From the NCBI RefSeq assembly GCF_900101685.1, contig NZ_FMZZ01000001.1:930001-994000 (forward strand): a stretch of 64,000 nt of DNA, written 5' to 3'. Position numbers and translations under genes: made by a program. The notes under the pieces are model-generated. The model saw nothing but the letters and a program-made list of their open reading frames with translations, had not been told where the DNA came from and ran no database searches. Positions 1-10,732 of this stretch are shown here, one piece after another. Position 1 is the first letter of the stretch. Each line of letters starts with the position of its first letter. Source of the stretch: Actinokineospora iranica (GTDB lineage Bacteria > Actinomycetota > Actinomycetes > Mycobacteriales > Pseudonocardiaceae).

Positions 1-150
1 GCCTTGGGCCCGCAGCGTCAGGAACGCACGGGCCTCCTTCGCGTCCGATCCCGAGACGGCCTTGCCGCGCGCGAGCAGGATGCGGGCGATGCCGCTCATG
101 CCCGCGCCGCCGATGCCGATCAGGTGCGCGCGGTCGAGCAGGCCGGTCAC
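1..150 (-). CDS. murC: UDP-N-acetylmuramate--L-alanine ligase, N-terminal part (cut by window edge)
   Basis: MurC adds the first peptide residue, L-alanine, to UDP-MurNAc in the cytoplasm. Only the first 50 codons are present. They begin with GTG at 150 and read [17 protein letters not shown], followed by [12 protein letters not shown], the Rossmann-like nucleotide-binding start typical of MurC. The GTG overlaps the TGA of murG (GTGA), so translation is probably coupled. The rest of the gene, and presumably ftsQ and ftsZ, lies beyond position 1. The identity rests on the N-terminal motif and on gene order. Confidence 0.9.
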   Translation of the reverse strand, partial: MTGLLDRAHLIGIGGAGMSGIARILLARGKAVSGSDAKEARAFLTLRAQG

Positions 151-1277
151 GACAGGCCCTTGTCGATGGCGTCGAGGACCATGCGGGCGAGCACGTCGGC
201 GGCCTCCCGGTGGCCGGTGCCCTGCGCGGTGGCGCTCATGCCAGCCAGCCGGGCAGGGTCGGTGAGCATCGGGATCACCAGCTCGGCGACCTTCTGCGGG
301 GTCAGCTCGTCGTCGGGCACCAGCAGCGCGCCGCCCGCGGCCACGACCGGCTGCGCGTTGAGGGCCTGCTCGCCGTTGCCGATCGGCAGCGGCACGTACA
401 CCGCGGGCAGGCCGACGGCGGACACCTCCGCGACGGTCATCGCCCCGCAGCGGCACAGCGCGGCGTCCGCGGCGGCGTACGCGAGGTCCATCCGCTCCAG
501 GTAGGGCACCGCCACGTAAGCGGGCGCGCCCGGGACCTGTTGCACGGCGAGGGTGTTCTTGGGCCCGTGCGCGTGCAGCACGCCGATGCCCGCGTCGGCC
601 AGCGCCCGCGCCGCGCCGGAGACCGCGGTGTTGATCGTCCGCGCCCCCTGGGAGCCGCCGAAGACCAGCAGGGTCGGGGCGTCGGGGGCGAGGCCGAAGT
701 ACTCCCGCGCCTGCGCGCGCAGCGCGGCCCGGTTCAGGTTGATGATCGACTCGCGCAGCGGGATGCCGACGACCTCGGCGTTGGGCAGGCCGGAGTCGGG
801 GGTGGCGACCGCGACCCTGGTCGCGAAGCGGGCGCCCACCTTGTTGGCCAGGCCGACCTTCGCGTTCGAGTCGTGCACCACGATCGGCAGCCTGCCGCGC
901 GCGGCGAGGTAGGCGGGGAGGGCGACGTAGCCGCCGAAGCCGACCACGACGTCCGCGCCGACCCGGTCGAGCACGTCGCGGGTGGTCTTCACCGCCGCGC
1001 GGACCTTGAGCGGGAGCTTGAGCAGGTCGACGTTCGGCTTACGCGGCATGGGGACCGGCGGGATCATCTCCAGCGGATAGCCGCGGGCTGGGACGATGGT
1101 CTTCTCCAGGCCGCGCTCCGTCCCGAGCGCGACCACGCGGGCGTCCGGGCGCAGGCGCATGACCGCGTCGGCGAGCGCGAGGGCGGGCTCGATGTGCCCC
1201 GCCGTGCCACCCCCCGCGATGACCACGCACGGACCCTGGCGGGTCGCCTCACTCCGACCGGTGGGACCAACGGTCAA
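147..1277 (-). CDS. murG: UDP-N-acetylglucosamine--MurNAc-(pentapeptide) pyrophosphoryl-undecaprenol transferase
   Basis: MurG is the membrane-associated glycosyltransferase that converts lipid I to lipid II. The protein has 376 residues, normal for the family. It has the N-terminal GGGTAGH loop near residue 21, a GGSQGA motif near residue 208, and a C-terminal UDP-GlcNAc site region containing GNGEQ. The start is TTG at 1277, chosen because AAAGGAGG lies six bases upstream. It overlaps the ftsW stop (TTGA), and its own TGA overlaps the murC GTG. It sits between ftsW and murC as in other actinobacterial dcw clusters. Confidence 0.96.
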   Translation of the reverse strand: MTVGPTGRSEATRQGPCVVIAGGGTAGHIEPALALADAVMRLRPDARVVALGTERGLEKTIVPARGYPLEMIPPVPMPRKPNVDLLKLPLKVRAAVKTTRDVLDRVGADVVVGFGGYVALPAYLAARGRLPIVVHDSNAKVGLANKVGARFATRVAVATPDSGLPNAEVVGIPLRESIINLNRAALRAQAREYFGLAPDAPTLLVFGGSQGARTINTAVSGAARALADAGIGVLHAHGPKNTLAVQQVPGAPAYVAVPYLERMDLAYAAADAALCRCGAMTVAEVSAVGLPAVYVPLPIGNGEQALNAQPVVAAGGALLVPDDELTPQKVAELVIPMLTDPARLAGMSATAQGTGHREAADVLARMVLDAIDKGLS

Positions 1278-2770
1278 CGACGTCCTCCTTTAGCGGACCG
1301 CGGATTCCCGCGGCTTGCCTTCTGTCGGGCCAGGGGCGCACCACCACCTGCCCGTCCGTATCCGTTTCGCTCCGGCGCGCGCCTGCGATGCTCCGCCTGC
1401 TGCACGCCCCGCCGCTGCGAGAGCCCGGTCGGCCGGTCGGCGCCCCTGGGCGGGGCGGTCGGACGGGCGGGCTTGCGCTTCTTCGGCGGCTTGTACGGGT
1501 CGGGGGCGGGCAGGCGCATGAGCCTGCCGAACCGACCCGGCCCCTGTGAGCGTAGTGCCGACACCGCTTCGGGCTCATGCCGCGCGCAGTTGGCGAGGAT
1601 GCCGAAGACGAGCATGGTCACCACGACCGAGGTTCCGCCGGATGAGATGAGCGGCAGCGTGATGCCGGTGACGGGCAGCAACCCGACGACGTAGCCGATA
1701 TTGATGGCCGCCTGGGCTACCAGCCAGACGGTAAGCGTCGCGGCCACCATCCGGATCCACGGGTCGATGTTGCGGGTCGCGATCCGCATCCCGACCACCG
1801 CGAGCATCGCGAACAGCCCCAGCACCAGCCCGCAGCCGAGGAAGCCGAGTTCGTCGCCGATGAGGGCGAAGATGAAGTCGTTGTGCACGTTGGGCAGGAA
1901 GTTCCACTTGGACGGCCCCTGCCCGAGGCCGCGGCCGAAGAGCCCGCCGTCGGCGAGCGCGAGTTGCGCTTGCAGCGCCTGGTAGCTCTTTCCGCTCAGG
2001 TCGTCTTCCGGGTTGAGGAAGCTCAGCACCCGGTCGAGCCGGTACTGCGTGCCGACCGCGAGCAGGGCGACGCCCGCGAGACCGCCGAGGGCGAGCGCGC
2101 CGAACAGCCGCATCGGGGCGCCCGCGAACCACAGCAGCGCGATCAGGACCACGCCGAGGGTGATCGTGCCGCCGAGGTCGGGCTGGAGCATCACCAGCGC
2201 GAACATCACCAGGGCGGCGGGCACGACCGGGACCAGCAGGTGCCGGTACCGGTGCAGCACGGCGCGCTTGACCACCAGCACGTGCGCGCCCCACAGCGCC
2301 AGCGCGAGCTTGCAGACCTCGACCGGCTGGAAGGAGATGGGCCCGAACTTGAACCAGCTCTGGGTGCCGTTGAGCTCCGCGCCCAACGGGGTGAGCACCA
2401 TGGCCAGCATGACCACGCTGATGACGAGCGCGGCCGGGCTGAAGGCGCGGATGCGCGCCAACGGCATCCTTAGCGCTAACCAGAACAAGACAGCGCCGAC
2501 CAACACGTACAAAAGTTGCTTCTTGAACACGGTGTAGAGGCCCGAGCCCGGGGTGTTGAACGAGACCACCGAGGACGCGGAAAGCACCATGACCAGACCG
2601 AGCACCGTGAGCAAGCTGAACACGGCCAGCACGAGGTGGAACGACGCCAGAGGCCTACCCAGCCACGCGGTAAGCGCGACCCGGAACGCGACAAGCCTGC
2701 CCGCCACCCGCACGACGCGGCGCGGGCGCTCCTGGGCGGGCCGGGTGGCAGGCTCGGGCGCGGCCATCAC
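1274..2770 (-). CDS. ftsW: SEDS peptidoglycan polymerase / division protein FtsW
   Basis: FtsW is the septal glycan polymerase that works with the class B PBP FtsI and uses lipid II. The 498-residue protein has about ten hydrophobic segments and the typical SEDS loop with GPISFQPVE and ISSGGTS motifs. The C-terminal 90 residues are cytoplasmic, basic and Pro/Arg-rich, as is usual in actinobacteria. Two starts are possible: GTG at 2770, overlapping the murD stop, or ATG at 2767 in a TGATG junction. Gene order (murD before, murG after) supports FtsW rather than RodA. Confidence 0.94.
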   Translation of the reverse strand: MMAAPEPATRPAQERPRRVVRVAGRLVAFRVALTAWLGRPLASFHLVLAVFSLLTVLGLVMVLSASSVVSFNTPGSGLYTVFKKQLLYVLVGAVLFWLALRMPLARIRAFSPAALVISVVMLAMVLTPLGAELNGTQSWFKFGPISFQPVEVCKLALALWGAHVLVVKRAVLHRYRHLLVPVVPAALVMFALVMLQPDLGGTITLGVVLIALLWFAGAPMRLFGALALGGLAGVALLAVGTQYRLDRVLSFLNPEDDLSGKSYQALQAQLALADGGLFGRGLGQGPSKWNFLPNVHNDFIFALIGDELGFLGCGLVLGLFAMLAVVGMRIATRNIDPWIRMVAATLTVWLVAQAAINIGYVVGLLPVTGITLPLISSGGTSVVVTMLVFGILANCARHEPEAVSALRSQGPGRFGRLMRLPAPDPYKPPKKRKPARPTAPPRGADRPTGLSQRRGVQQAEHRRRAPERNGYGRAGGGAPLARQKASRGNPRSAKGGRR

Positions 2771-4179
2771 CGCGCCCCGGCGTCGCCGTCGTCCTGCTGG
2801 GCGCGCCGGTGGACGGCGGCGGTGAAGGCCTCGCCGCGGTGGGCGTAGCTGCGGTACATGTCCAAGGAAGCCGCGGCGGGCGCGAGCAGCACGACGTCAC
2901 CGGGCCGTGCCAGGGCGCCTGCCGCGCGAACCGCTGCGATCATGGGCTCATCGTCTCCCGGGGCCACCCGCTCGACGGGGACATCCGGGGCGTGTCGCGC
3001 CAGCGACGCCCGGATCACCTCGGCGTCGGCGCCCAGCACCACCACCCCGCGCAGCCGCCCGGCCACCTCGGCGACCAGGTCGTCCACCGTGGCGCCCTTG
3101 AGCTGCCCGCCCGCGATCCAGACCACCGACTCGAACGCGCGCAGCGAGCCAGCCGCCGCGTGCGGGTTGGTCGCCTTGGAGTCGTCGACGTAGCGCACGC
3201 CGTCGACCTCGCCGACCGGGACGGCGCGGTGCGCGCCCGGCTCGAAGGCGAGCAGGCCCGCCCTGACCGCCTCCGGAGAGACGCCGTAAGAGCGCGCTAG
3301 AGCGGCGGCGGCAAGCGCGTTGGCCACGTTGTGCGGGCCCGCTGGGCGGACGTCGGCGAGCGTGGCCAGTTCCACGGCCGTGGTGGCCGGGTCGTCCACG
3401 AAGGCGCGATCGACCAGCAGGTCTTCCACGACGCCCAGCTCGCCTGGCCGCGGGGTGTCGAGCCGGAATCCGACGCGGGTGCCGTCGTGCTCCCCCGCAA
3501 GGCGGCTGGACCACGTGTCGGCGACGTTGCTGACCACGACCTTCGCGCCCGTGTACGCGGTGCCCTTGACCCGCGCGTACTCGGCGAGCGAGCCGTGCCA
3601 GTCCAGGTGGTCTTCCGCGACGTTGAGCACGACCGCCGAGTGCGCGCGCAGCGAGGACTGCCAGTGGAGCTGGAAGCTGGACAGCTCGACGGCGAGCACC
3701 TCGGGGTTGGTCATGAGCGCGTCGACCACCGGGAGGCCCACGTTGCCGCAGGCCACCGTCCGCGCCCCGTGCGCGGTGAGCATCGCCGCCAGCATCCCGA
3801 CGGTCGTCGTCTTGCCGTTGGTGCCGGTGACGACCAGCCAGGCGGGCGGCGCGGGCAGCCGCTCGGACATCCGCCAGGCCAGCTCGACCTCGCCGATCAC
3901 CGGCACGCCCGCCGCGGCGGCGGCCACGAGCAGGGGACTGCTCGGCCGCCATCCCGGACTGGTGACCACCAGGTCCGTGCCGGGCGGCGGCTCGGTCAGA
4001 CCGGGCGTCAGGTAAGCGCCGGTATCCGCCAGCTCGGCAAGCCGGTCAGCGTCGGCGTCCGTCACGGTTACCGACGCGCCCATAGCGACCAGAGCCGCAG
4101 CTACCGAACGACCGGTAACCCCAGCGCCCGCGACCAGCACGGACCGCCCGGTGACCAGCCCCTGGAACACCTCGGTCAC
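2767..4179 (-). CDS. murD: UDP-N-acetylmuramoylalanine--D-glutamate ligase
   Basis: MurD adds D-glutamate to UDP-MurNAc-L-Ala. The 470-residue protein shows an N-terminal Rossmann region ([14 protein letters not shown]), the Mur-ligase ATP loop GTNGKTTT near residue 115 and the C-terminal ligase domain ([13 protein letters not shown]). The start is GTG at 4179, which overlaps the mraY stop. The frame stays open upstream through mraY, so a longer start is possible on paper. The GTGA junction and homology to VTEVFQG-type N-termini fix this one. Confidence 0.95.
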   Translation of the reverse strand: MTEVFQGLVTGRSVLVAGAGVTGRSVAAALVAMGASVTVTDADADRLAELADTGAYLTPGLTEPPPGTDLVVTSPGWRPSSPLLVAAAAAGVPVIGEVELAWRMSERLPAPPAWLVVTGTNGKTTTVGMLAAMLTAHGARTVACGNVGLPVVDALMTNPEVLAVELSSFQLHWQSSLRAHSAVVLNVAEDHLDWHGSLAEYARVKGTAYTGAKVVVSNVADTWSSRLAGEHDGTRVGFRLDTPRPGELGVVEDLLVDRAFVDDPATTAVELATLADVRPAGPHNVANALAAAALARSYGVSPEAVRAGLLAFEPGAHRAVPVGEVDGVRYVDDSKATNPHAAAGSLRAFESVVWIAGGQLKGATVDDLVAEVAGRLRGVVVLGADAEVIRASLARHAPDVPVERVAPGDDEPMIAAVRAAGALARPGDVVLLAPAAASLDMYRSYAHRGEAFTAAVHRRAQQDDGDAGAR

Positions 4180-5264
4180 ACGCCGCCGCCTCCCGCCAGC
4201 CAGTCGGTGTAGAACAGGCCGAGACCGAACATCGCGCACACGCCCGCGAGCAGCCAGAACCGGATGATCACCGTGGTTTCCGCCCACCCGGCGAGCTCGA
4301 AGTGGTGGTGGAACGGCGCCATCCGGAACAGCCGCCGCCGGGTCGTGCGGAAGACCGCGATCTGCAGCACCACCGACACCATCTCGACCACGAACAGACC
4401 GCTGATCACGATCATCAGCAGTTCGGTGCGGGTGGTCATCGACAGGCCCGCGACCAGGCCGCCGAGCGCGAGCGAGCCGGTGTCGCCCATGAAGATCTTC
4501 GCGGGCGCGGCGTTCCACCACAGGAAGCCGATGCACGCTCCCATCGACGCGGCCGCGACGACCGCGAGGTCCAGCGGGTCGCGCACGTCGAAGCACGCGG
4601 CCTCGGTCACCCGCGAGCAGTCGTGGCTGAACTGCCAGAACGCGATCACCACATAGGTGCCCAGGACCATCGCGGACGAGCCGCCCGCGAGGCCGTCGAG
4701 GCCGTCGGTGAAGTTCACCGCGTTGGACCACGCCGACACCGCGAGGTAGCAGAAGACGATGAAGCCGATGCCGCCGAAGGAGACGATGGCGATGTCGCGC
4801 ACGAAGGACAGGTGGTCCGACGCCGGGGTCAGCAGCCGCTCATCGGGAAAGCGGAGAGCCAGGATCGCGAAGGCGATCGCGACGACAAGCTGACCGACCA
4901 TCTTCGCGGTCTTGTTCAGGCCCAGGTTGCGCTGCTTGCGGATCTTGATGAAGTCGTCGAGGAAGCCGACCAGGCCCAGGCCGGTGGCCAGCATCAGCAC
5001 CAGCAGGCCCGACGCCGTCGGCGCCTCCCCGGCCGGTGTGGACATGGCGTTGACGATGTGCGATGTGCCGTAGCCCGCCCACATCGCGACGATGATCGCC
5101 ACGCCACCCATCGTCGGGGTGCCGCGCTTGCTCTTGTGGCCCTCGGGGCCCTCTTCGCGGATCTCCTGCCCGAAGCCCTGCCGGGAGAACACCCGGATCA
5201 GGTACGGGGTCAGCAGGATGGACACGACCATGGCGACCGCCGCGGCGATCAGGATGCTCTTCAC
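4176..5264 (-). CDS. mraY: Phospho-N-acetylmuramoyl-pentapeptide-transferase
   Basis: MraY transfers phospho-MurNAc-pentapeptide to undecaprenyl phosphate to make lipid I. It is a 362-residue integral membrane enzyme with about ten transmembrane segments. Family motifs are visible: GTPTMGG near the N-terminus, the acidic cluster [15 protein letters not shown], and the late FHHHFE histidine motif. The GTG start at 5264 reads [15 protein letters not shown] and overlaps the murF stop. The 3' end overlaps the murD start. The position between murF and murD is canonical. Confidence 0.96.
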   Translation of the reverse strand: MKSILIAAAVAMVVSILLTPYLIRVFSRQGFGQEIREEGPEGHKSKRGTPTMGGVAIIVAMWAGYGTSHIVNAMSTPAGEAPTASGLLVLMLATGLGLVGFLDDFIKIRKQRNLGLNKTAKMVGQLVVAIAFAILALRFPDERLLTPASDHLSFVRDIAIVSFGGIGFIVFCYLAVSAWSNAVNFTDGLDGLAGGSSAMVLGTYVVIAFWQFSHDCSRVTEAACFDVRDPLDLAVVAAASMGACIGFLWWNAAPAKIFMGDTGSLALGGLVAGLSMTTRTELLMIVISGLFVVEMVSVVLQIAVFRTTRRRLFRMAPFHHHFELAGWAETTVIIRFWLLAGVCAMFGLGLFYTDWLAGGGGV

Positions 5265-6724
5265 CGGGCGTCCTCCGCGAGCAGCGCCTCGGCGACCCGC
5301 CACAGGGCGGCCGCCTTCGACGCCTTCACGAGCACGACGTCACCCGGCGCCAGTTCGGCGCGCAACAGCGCGACCGCGGCATCGACGTCCGGCACCAGCA
5401 CCGACTCCTCTCCCCACGAGCCCTCCAGGCTCGCCCCCTGGTGCATGGCCCGGGCCTGTTCGCCCACCACCACCAAGCGGTTGATGTCCAGTCGAACCGC
5501 GAGCCTGCCGATCTCGTCGTGCGCCTGCACCGCCGAGTCGCCCAACTCGCCCATTACCCCGAGGACGGCCCAGGACCTGCGCCGGTTGCCTGTGCGCGCC
5601 ATCGTCGCCAAAGTCTTGAGCGCGGCGCGGACCGATTCGGGGTTGGCGTTGTAGGAGTCGTTGACCACCGTGACGCCGTCCGGCCTGGTGATCACCTCCA
5701 TGCGGCGCGCGGAGACGCGCTGCGCGCCGGAAAGCCGGTCGGCGACCTCTTGCGGGGTCGCGCCCAGCTCCAGGGCCACCGCGGCCGCGGTCAGCGCGTT
5801 GCCCACGTGGTGCGCGCCGTGCAGGGCAAGGCTCACCTTGGCCTGCCCCTGGTCGGTGACGAGCCGGAAGCTCGCGCGGGCCTGCTCGTCGAGGGTGATG
5901 CCGGTCGCCCGGACGTGCGCGGCCTCGGCCTCCCCGACCAGCACGACCCTGGCCCGCGTGCGCTCTGCCATGGCCGCGACCAGCGGATCGTCGGCGTTGA
6001 GGATGGCCACGCCGTCGGCGGGCAGCTTCTCGACCAGCTCGCCCTTGGTCCGCGCGATGTCCGCGCGGGAGCCGAACTCGCCGAGGTGGGCGCTGCCCAC
6101 GTTGAGAACGGCGCCGATCCGCGGCGGCGCGGTCTCGCACAGCGCGGCGATGTGGCCGGGCCCGCGCGCGGACAGCTCCAGCACCAAGTGGCTGGTGTCG
6201 GCGTCGGCGCGCAGGGCGGTCCAGGGGTGGCCAAGCTCGTTGTTGAACGACCCGGGCGGGGCGACGGTCGGGCCCATCGGGGTCAGCAGTTGCGCGATGA
6301 GGTCTTTGGTGGAGGTCTTACCGGAAGAACCAGTGATCCCGACGACGGTAAGACCGCTCTCGGTAAGCCGGTCTACCACCGCGCGGGCAAGCGCTGCCAA
6401 ACCCGCCAAGACGGCGGCGCCCGAGCCGTCCCTGTCGGCGCTAAGAGCGTAAGCCCGGCTGTGCGCCGGAGACACGGGCGGGACGATCACGGCGGGCGCG
6501 TCGACCTCGCGGGCGGCCAGCACCGCCACCGCGCCCGCCTCGACGGCCCGACCCGCGAAGTCGTGCCCGTCGACCTTCTCGCCGGGCATCGCCACGAACA
6601 GCCCGCCCGGGCCGACCCGGCGCGAGTCGAACTCCACGCCACCGGTCACCACCGCGGCCGGGTCGGCCCGGTGGAGCCTGCCGCCGACGGCGTCGGCGAC
6701 CTCCTGCAAAGTCAGCGGGATCAT
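5261..6724 (-). CDS. murF: UDP-N-acetylmuramoyl-tripeptide--D-alanyl-D-alanine ligase
   Basis: MurF adds D-Ala-D-Ala to the UDP-MurNAc-tripeptide, the last cytoplasmic step. The 487-residue protein begins [15 protein letters not shown], has the ATP loop [10 protein letters not shown] near residue 133, and the [16 protein letters not shown] region typical of MurF. The ATG start at 6724 overlaps the murE stop as ATGA. The end overlaps the mraY GTG. Length and motifs are normal for the family. Confidence 0.96.
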   Translation of the reverse strand: MIPLTLQEVADAVGGRLHRADPAAVVTGGVEFDSRRVGPGGLFVAMPGEKVDGHDFAGRAVEAGAVAVLAAREVDAPAVIVPPVSPAHSRAYALSADRDGSGAAVLAGLAALARAVVDRLTESGLTVVGITGSSGKTSTKDLIAQLLTPMGPTVAPPGSFNNELGHPWTALRADADTSHLVLELSARGPGHIAALCETAPPRIGAVLNVGSAHLGEFGSRADIARTKGELVEKLPADGVAILNADDPLVAAMAERTRARVVLVGEAEAAHVRATGITLDEQARASFRLVTDQGQAKVSLALHGAHHVGNALTAAAVALELGATPQEVADRLSGAQRVSARRMEVITRPDGVTVVNDSYNANPESVRAALKTLATMARTGNRRRSWAVLGVMGELGDSAVQAHDEIGRLAVRLDINRLVVVGEQARAMHQGASLEGSWGEESVLVPDVDAAVALLRAELAPGDVVLVKASKAAALWRVAEALLAEDAR

Positions 6725-8301
6725 TCGGTCACCGTGCCCAGTCGCTCGCGGATCGCGGCCTCCAGTTCGTCGCGGTCGGAGAACGGGTGCACGACACCGG
6801 CGATCTCCTGCCCGGTCTCGTGTCCCTTGCCCGCGACGACGACGACATCGCCCGTCGTCGCGCGCGCCACCGCCGTGGCGATGGCCTGCCTGCGGTCACC
6901 GATGTCGACCACCTCGCCTCGCTCGGCGGGCGGGACCTCCCGCGCCCCGGCAAGCACCGCGGCCCGGATCCGGGCCGGATCCTCACTGCGGGGATTGTCG
7001 TCGGTGACGACCAGCAGATCGCTGCGCCGCGCCGCCGCCGCGCCCATCAGAGGGCGTTTCGCCACGTCGCGGTCGCCGCCGCAGCCGAGCACGACGATGA
7101 GCTTGCCGTCGGTGCGCGCGCGCATGGCGTCCAGCGCGACCGTGACGGCCTCGGGCTTGTGCGAGTAGTCGACGACGGCGGTGAAGTCCTGGCCCAGGGC
7201 GACCCGCTCCATCCGGCCAGGCACCTGCACGCTCGCCAAGCCGCTGGCGATGGCCTCGTCGGGCACCTGGGCGGCGGTCAGGATCGCGGCGGCCACCAGC
7301 GCGTTGGCGACGTTGAACGTTCCCGGCATCGGCAGCGTCACCGGCAGGCTCTTGCCCTCGGGCGTGCGCATGACGAACGACTGCTCGCCCGTGAGCGAGA
7401 CGCGCAGGTCTTCCGCGGTCCAGTCCGCGTCCCCGGTCGTGGACACGGTGATGGTCTGCGGTGTGACCAGCCTGCGGCCCCACTCGCCGTCGACGCAGAC
7501 GATCTCGGTGGTGGAGCGGCCGTCGAACAGCAGCGCCTTCGCCTGGAAGTAGTCCTCCATGTCCCGGTGGAAGTCGAGGTGGTCCTGGGACAGGTTGGTG
7601 AACGCCCCGACAGCGAACCGGGTCCCGGCGACCCGACCCAGGCTCAGCGCGTGGCTGGAGACCTCCATCGGCACGTGCGTGACGCCGCGCTCCACCATCA
7701 CCGCGAACAGCGCCTGCAGGTCGGGCGCCTCCGGAGTGGTCAGGGCGCTGGCGAGCCGCTGGCCCGCGATCCGCGTCTCGACCGTGCCGACCAGCCCGGT
7801 CGTGCGGCCCGCGGCGGCCAACCCCGCCTCGACCATGTAACTGGTCGTGGTCTTGCCGGACGTGCCGGTCACCCCGAGGACGGACAGGGTCAGCGACGGC
7901 TCCCCGTAGATCCACGCGGCGACCGAGCCGAGCACGGCGCGCGGGTCCGGGTGCACGAGCACCGGCAGGCCCGCGTCGCGGACCGCCGGGCGCGCGGCGC
8001 CCGCCTCGTCGGTGAGGACGGCGGCGGCGCCCGCGGCCACGGCCTGGCGCGCGAAATCGGCCCCGTGCGCGCGGGCGCCGGGGAGCGCGGCGAAAAGGTC
8101 TCCTGGGAGGACATGCTGCGCGCGCAGCGTCACACCTGTGACGGCCACATCGGACACCGAGGCGTCGCGCGGGACGTCACCGCCCCCGGCCGCGATCGAC
8201 CGCGCGTCCGCGCGCGCGACGAGTGTGGCGAGCGGAACGGGCTTGGTCCGGGAGGGGCGAGGCGGCGCTGTGACAGCCTTGCCTTCGAGCTTGGCGGGCA
8301 C
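6721..8301 (-). CDS. murE: UDP-N-acetylmuramoyl-L-alanyl-D-glutamate--2,6-diaminopimelate ligase
   Basis: MurE adds the third residue of the stem peptide. The 526-residue protein carries the ATP loop GTSGKTTTS near residue 145 and the DNPRSEDP motif near residue 435. A DNPR signature is the established marker for meso-diaminopimelate, so A1-gamma-type peptidoglycan is expected. The start is GTG at 8301 and no strong ribosome site is visible. It is the first gene after the 300-bp gap following ftsI, so it may have its own promoter. Its 3' end couples to murF through ATGA. Confidence 0.95.
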   Translation of the reverse strand: MPAKLEGKAVTAPPRPSRTKPVPLATLVARADARSIAAGGGDVPRDASVSDVAVTGVTLRAQHVLPGDLFAALPGARAHGADFARQAVAAGAAAVLTDEAGAARPAVRDAGLPVLVHPDPRAVLGSVAAWIYGEPSLTLSVLGVTGTSGKTTTSYMVEAGLAAAGRTTGLVGTVETRIAGQRLASALTTPEAPDLQALFAVMVERGVTHVPMEVSSHALSLGRVAGTRFAVGAFTNLSQDHLDFHRDMEDYFQAKALLFDGRSTTEIVCVDGEWGRRLVTPQTITVSTTGDADWTAEDLRVSLTGEQSFVMRTPEGKSLPVTLPMPGTFNVANALVAAAILTAAQVPDEAIASGLASVQVPGRMERVALGQDFTAVVDYSHKPEAVTVALDAMRARTDGKLIVVLGCGGDRDVAKRPLMGAAAARRSDLLVVTDDNPRSEDPARIRAAVLAGAREVPPAERGEVVDIGDRRQAIATAVARATTGDVVVVAGKGHETGQEIAGVVHPFSDRDELEAAIRERLGTVTE

Positions 8302-8477
8302 GACGCGGAAGGCTACCTGCGCACGGAGGGCGACTATCGAGCCCCTCGATCACGCCAGCGCACCCGAATGAGGTAAGTGTGCCGAGAGTGACAAAAAGGC
8401 CTCCGGTCGCGGCACCCGGCGACACTTTCGGGTTGTTCCCGTTTTCGCACTTCACAACGCCCGCCAGGCCGGTATTG

Positions 8478-8493
8478 TCGAACATATGTTCAC
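8478..8493. promoter_or_regulatory. LexA/SOS-box-like palindrome upstream of murE
   Basis: The 16-mer TCGAACATATGTTCAC matches the actinobacterial SOS box (TCGAAC-N4-GTTCGA) at 14 of 16 positions. It lies in the 301-bp space between ftsI and murE, about 177 bp upstream of the murE start. Nothing else in that gap looks like a gene. LexA binding is an inference from the motif only. A chance palindrome or another regulator remains possible. Confidence 0.4.
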
Positions 8494-8589
8494 CTCATTC
8501 GACACCCCGGCCCAGCACCTCGGCTCCCGCCTTCCCCGCACGCGACGCCGAAGTCGCGGACACGAGCCCCGTTCGGATCCGCCCACTGT

Positions 8590-8607
8590 CCTGATCGGAC
8601 GATCAGG
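8590..8607 (-). terminator. Hairpin overlapping the ftsI stop codon
   Basis: CCTGATCG and CGATCAGG form a perfect 8-bp inverted repeat separated by two bases, and the ftsI TGA lies in one arm. There is no T-tract. It may attenuate or end transcription between ftsI and murE, or it may be incidental. Confidence 0.3.
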
Positions 8608-10699
8608 GCACGACCAGCGGGACGACCGGCGTGGGCTCCTTCGACAGCGGCAGGTTGTAGCGCTGCGCGATGAAGGAGGCCACGTCGTGGAAGAACGGCG
8701 CGGCGGAGTGACCGTCCGGAGTGGAATAGGCCGGAGTGTCGTAGACCATGCCGATCACGAAGCGCGGGTTGTCCGCGGGCAGGATGCCCGCGAAGGTGAT
8801 CCAGTACTTCGAGTTGCTGTAGCGGCCCGCGGCCTGGTCGAACTGCTGCGCGGTGCCGGTCTTGCCCGAGATCTGGTAGCCGGTCAGGGCCGCGGCGGGC
8901 GCGGTGCCCGAGTTCTGGTTCGGCGCCTTCTGGGTCACCGCCCGGAGCATGTCGCGGGTCTTGCGGGCGGTCTCCGGGCTGACGACGCGCACAGGCTCCG
9001 GCCGCGGCTCGTCCAGGCGGGTCCCGTCCGGCGCGATCTTGGCCTTGACGATGCGTGGCGGCACGCGGACCCCGTCGTTCGCGAGCGTCTGGTACATGCC
9101 CGCCATCTGCAGCACCGTCATGGACAGCCCTTGGCCGATGGGCAGGTTGCCGTAGGTGCTGCCCGACCACTGGCTCTGCGGCAGCACCTTGCCCGGGCTC
9201 TCGCCAGGCAGGCCGATCCCGGTGCGCTTGCCGATGCCCAGCTTCCCCAGCATGTCGGCGAACCGCTCGGGCCGCACCTGGTTGGCGATCATCAGCGTGC
9301 CGACGTTGGACGACTTGGCGAACACGCCGGTGGTGGTCATGTTCAGCGTCCCGTGGTCCCAGGCGTCGCCGACCACCCGGTCGGCGACCTTGATCGAGCC
9401 GGGCACGGCGTGGACCGCGTCCGGCGTGGTCACCCCGTACTCCAGGGCGGCCATGGCGGTCACGACCTTGTTCACCGACCCCGGCTCGAACGGCGTGGTG
9501 ACCGCGGGGTCCGACATCAGGTTCGGATCACGGCCACCTCGCGTCGACGGGTCGAACGTCTTGTCGTTCGCCAGCGCGTAGACCTCGCCGGTCTTGGCGT
9601 CCATCACGACCACGCTGGCGCTCTTGGCACCACTGCGCTGCGCGTACTCGGCCGCCTTCTGCTGCACGAAGAACTGCAGGTCCGCGTCGATGGTCAACTC
9701 GATGTCCTTGCCGTCGACCGCGGGCTGCAGGTCGCGCTCGGTGCCCGGGATGATGACGTCCGCGCCCTCCTCGGTCTCCACCATCTGACTGCCCGGCGTG
9801 CCGGACAGATCGTTGTCGCGCAGCATCTCCAGCCCGACGAGGCCGTGCAGGTTGTGCTTCTGATGGTCTTTGTCCTCCATGCGCCAGTTGGCAAACCCGA
9901 CCACGTTGGCAGCCAAAGTCCCGCCGGGATACTCGCGCACGGCGCGGTACTCCACGTTCAACTGCGGGAACTCTTCCTTGAGCCGCCGCGCGGCGGCGGG
10001 CTCGGCGGTTGTGGTCAGATAGACGAACGCGTCGTCCGACCGCAGCTTCGCCAGCAGGTCCTCTTCGGACAACTGCGGCCCGAGCAGCTCCCGCATCCGC
10101 CGGGCGATGGCAGCGGTCTCCTCGTCGAACGACACCTGCTTGTCCGGATGCTTCCGGTTGAACTCGGCAATCTGCTTACGCTGGAGGTTGGGCTGAAAAG
10201 CCAGTGCCCGCGCCTCGACGCTGAACGCCAACTCCACCCCGTTGCGGTCCAGGATCGATCCTCGCGTCGCCGGAATCGGAATCTTCTGCACCCGCTGCCG
10301 CTCGGCCCGCGACGCAAGCGCCTCCGCCTCGAATCCCTGAACCTGCACCAACTTCAACCCAGCGGCCACCAGCGACGCGATCAACAGAAACCGCACCACC
10401 ACAACCCGCACCCGGTGATCAGTCCCAGCGGCCCGCTTGGTCACCCGACGCATCCGCCCAGGCGCGGGCGACCGCCGCTGCCCTCCACCGCCACCGGCGC
10501 CCCCTCTCCCACCGCCACCGGCTTTCCCGCCCCCGCCGGGACCGCCACGCTGTCCCACGGACCCTCGCTGGCCGCCACCCCCACGTGGGTTTCCCCCACG
10601 TCCTGCCGCACCAGCCCGCACCGCCCCACGCCCGGGGGTGCCAGCACTCCCCTGAACCGCACGTCCATGCCCACCGCTGCCTTGCCCAGTCCCACGCAC
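8603..10699 (-). CDS. ftsI: Septal class B penicillin-binding protein (transpeptidase) FtsI/PBP2
   Basis: FtsI cross-links septal peptidoglycan outside the membrane and partners FtsW. Seen in the sequence: a Gly/Arg-rich cytoplasmic N-terminus, one membrane anchor (VVVVRFLLIASLVAAGLKLV), a PBP dimer domain starting at ATRGSILDRNG, and the transpeptidase domain with SVNK (catalytic Ser near residue 408), SSN and KTGTA motifs. The start given is the first possible codon (GTG at 10699) after an in-frame TAG at 10735-10733. That GTG has only a weak GGTGG ribosome site. Apart from the TAG the same frame is open up to ATG 11923, which has a strong AGGAGG. The true start is therefore uncertain, but the identity is not. 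Confidence 0.92.
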   Translation of the reverse strand: MRGTGQGSGGHGRAVQGSAGTPGRGAVRAGAAGRGGNPRGGGGQRGSVGQRGGPGGGGKAGGGGRGGAGGGGGQRRSPAPGRMRRVTKRAAGTDHRVRVVVVRFLLIASLVAAGLKLVQVQGFEAEALASRAERQRVQKIPIPATRGSILDRNGVELAFSVEARALAFQPNLQRKQIAEFNRKHPDKQVSFDEETAAIARRMRELLGPQLSEEDLLAKLRSDDAFVYLTTTAEPAAARRLKEEFPQLNVEYRAVREYPGGTLAANVVGFANWRMEDKDHQKHNLHGLVGLEMLRDNDLSGTPGSQMVETEEGADVIIPGTERDLQPAVDGKDIELTIDADLQFFVQQKAAEYAQRSGAKSASVVVMDAKTGEVYALANDKTFDPSTRGGRDPNLMSDPAVTTPFEPGSVNKVVTAMAALEYGVTTPDAVHAVPGSIKVADRVVGDAWDHGTLNMTTTGVFAKSSNVGTLMIANQVRPERFADMLGKLGIGKRTGIGLPGESPGKVLPQSQWSGSTYGNLPIGQGLSMTVLQMAGMYQTLANDGVRVPPRIVKAKIAPDGTRLDEPRPEPVRVVSPETARKTRDMLRAVTQKAPNQNSGTAPAAALTGYQISGKTGTAQQFDQAAGRYSNSKYWITFAGILPADNPRFVIGMVYDTPAYSTPDGHSAAPFFHDVASFIAQRYNLPLSKEPTPVVPLVVP

Positions 10700-10732
10700 T
10701 TGTCCACCACGCCCCTGCCCATGGCCGGACCC

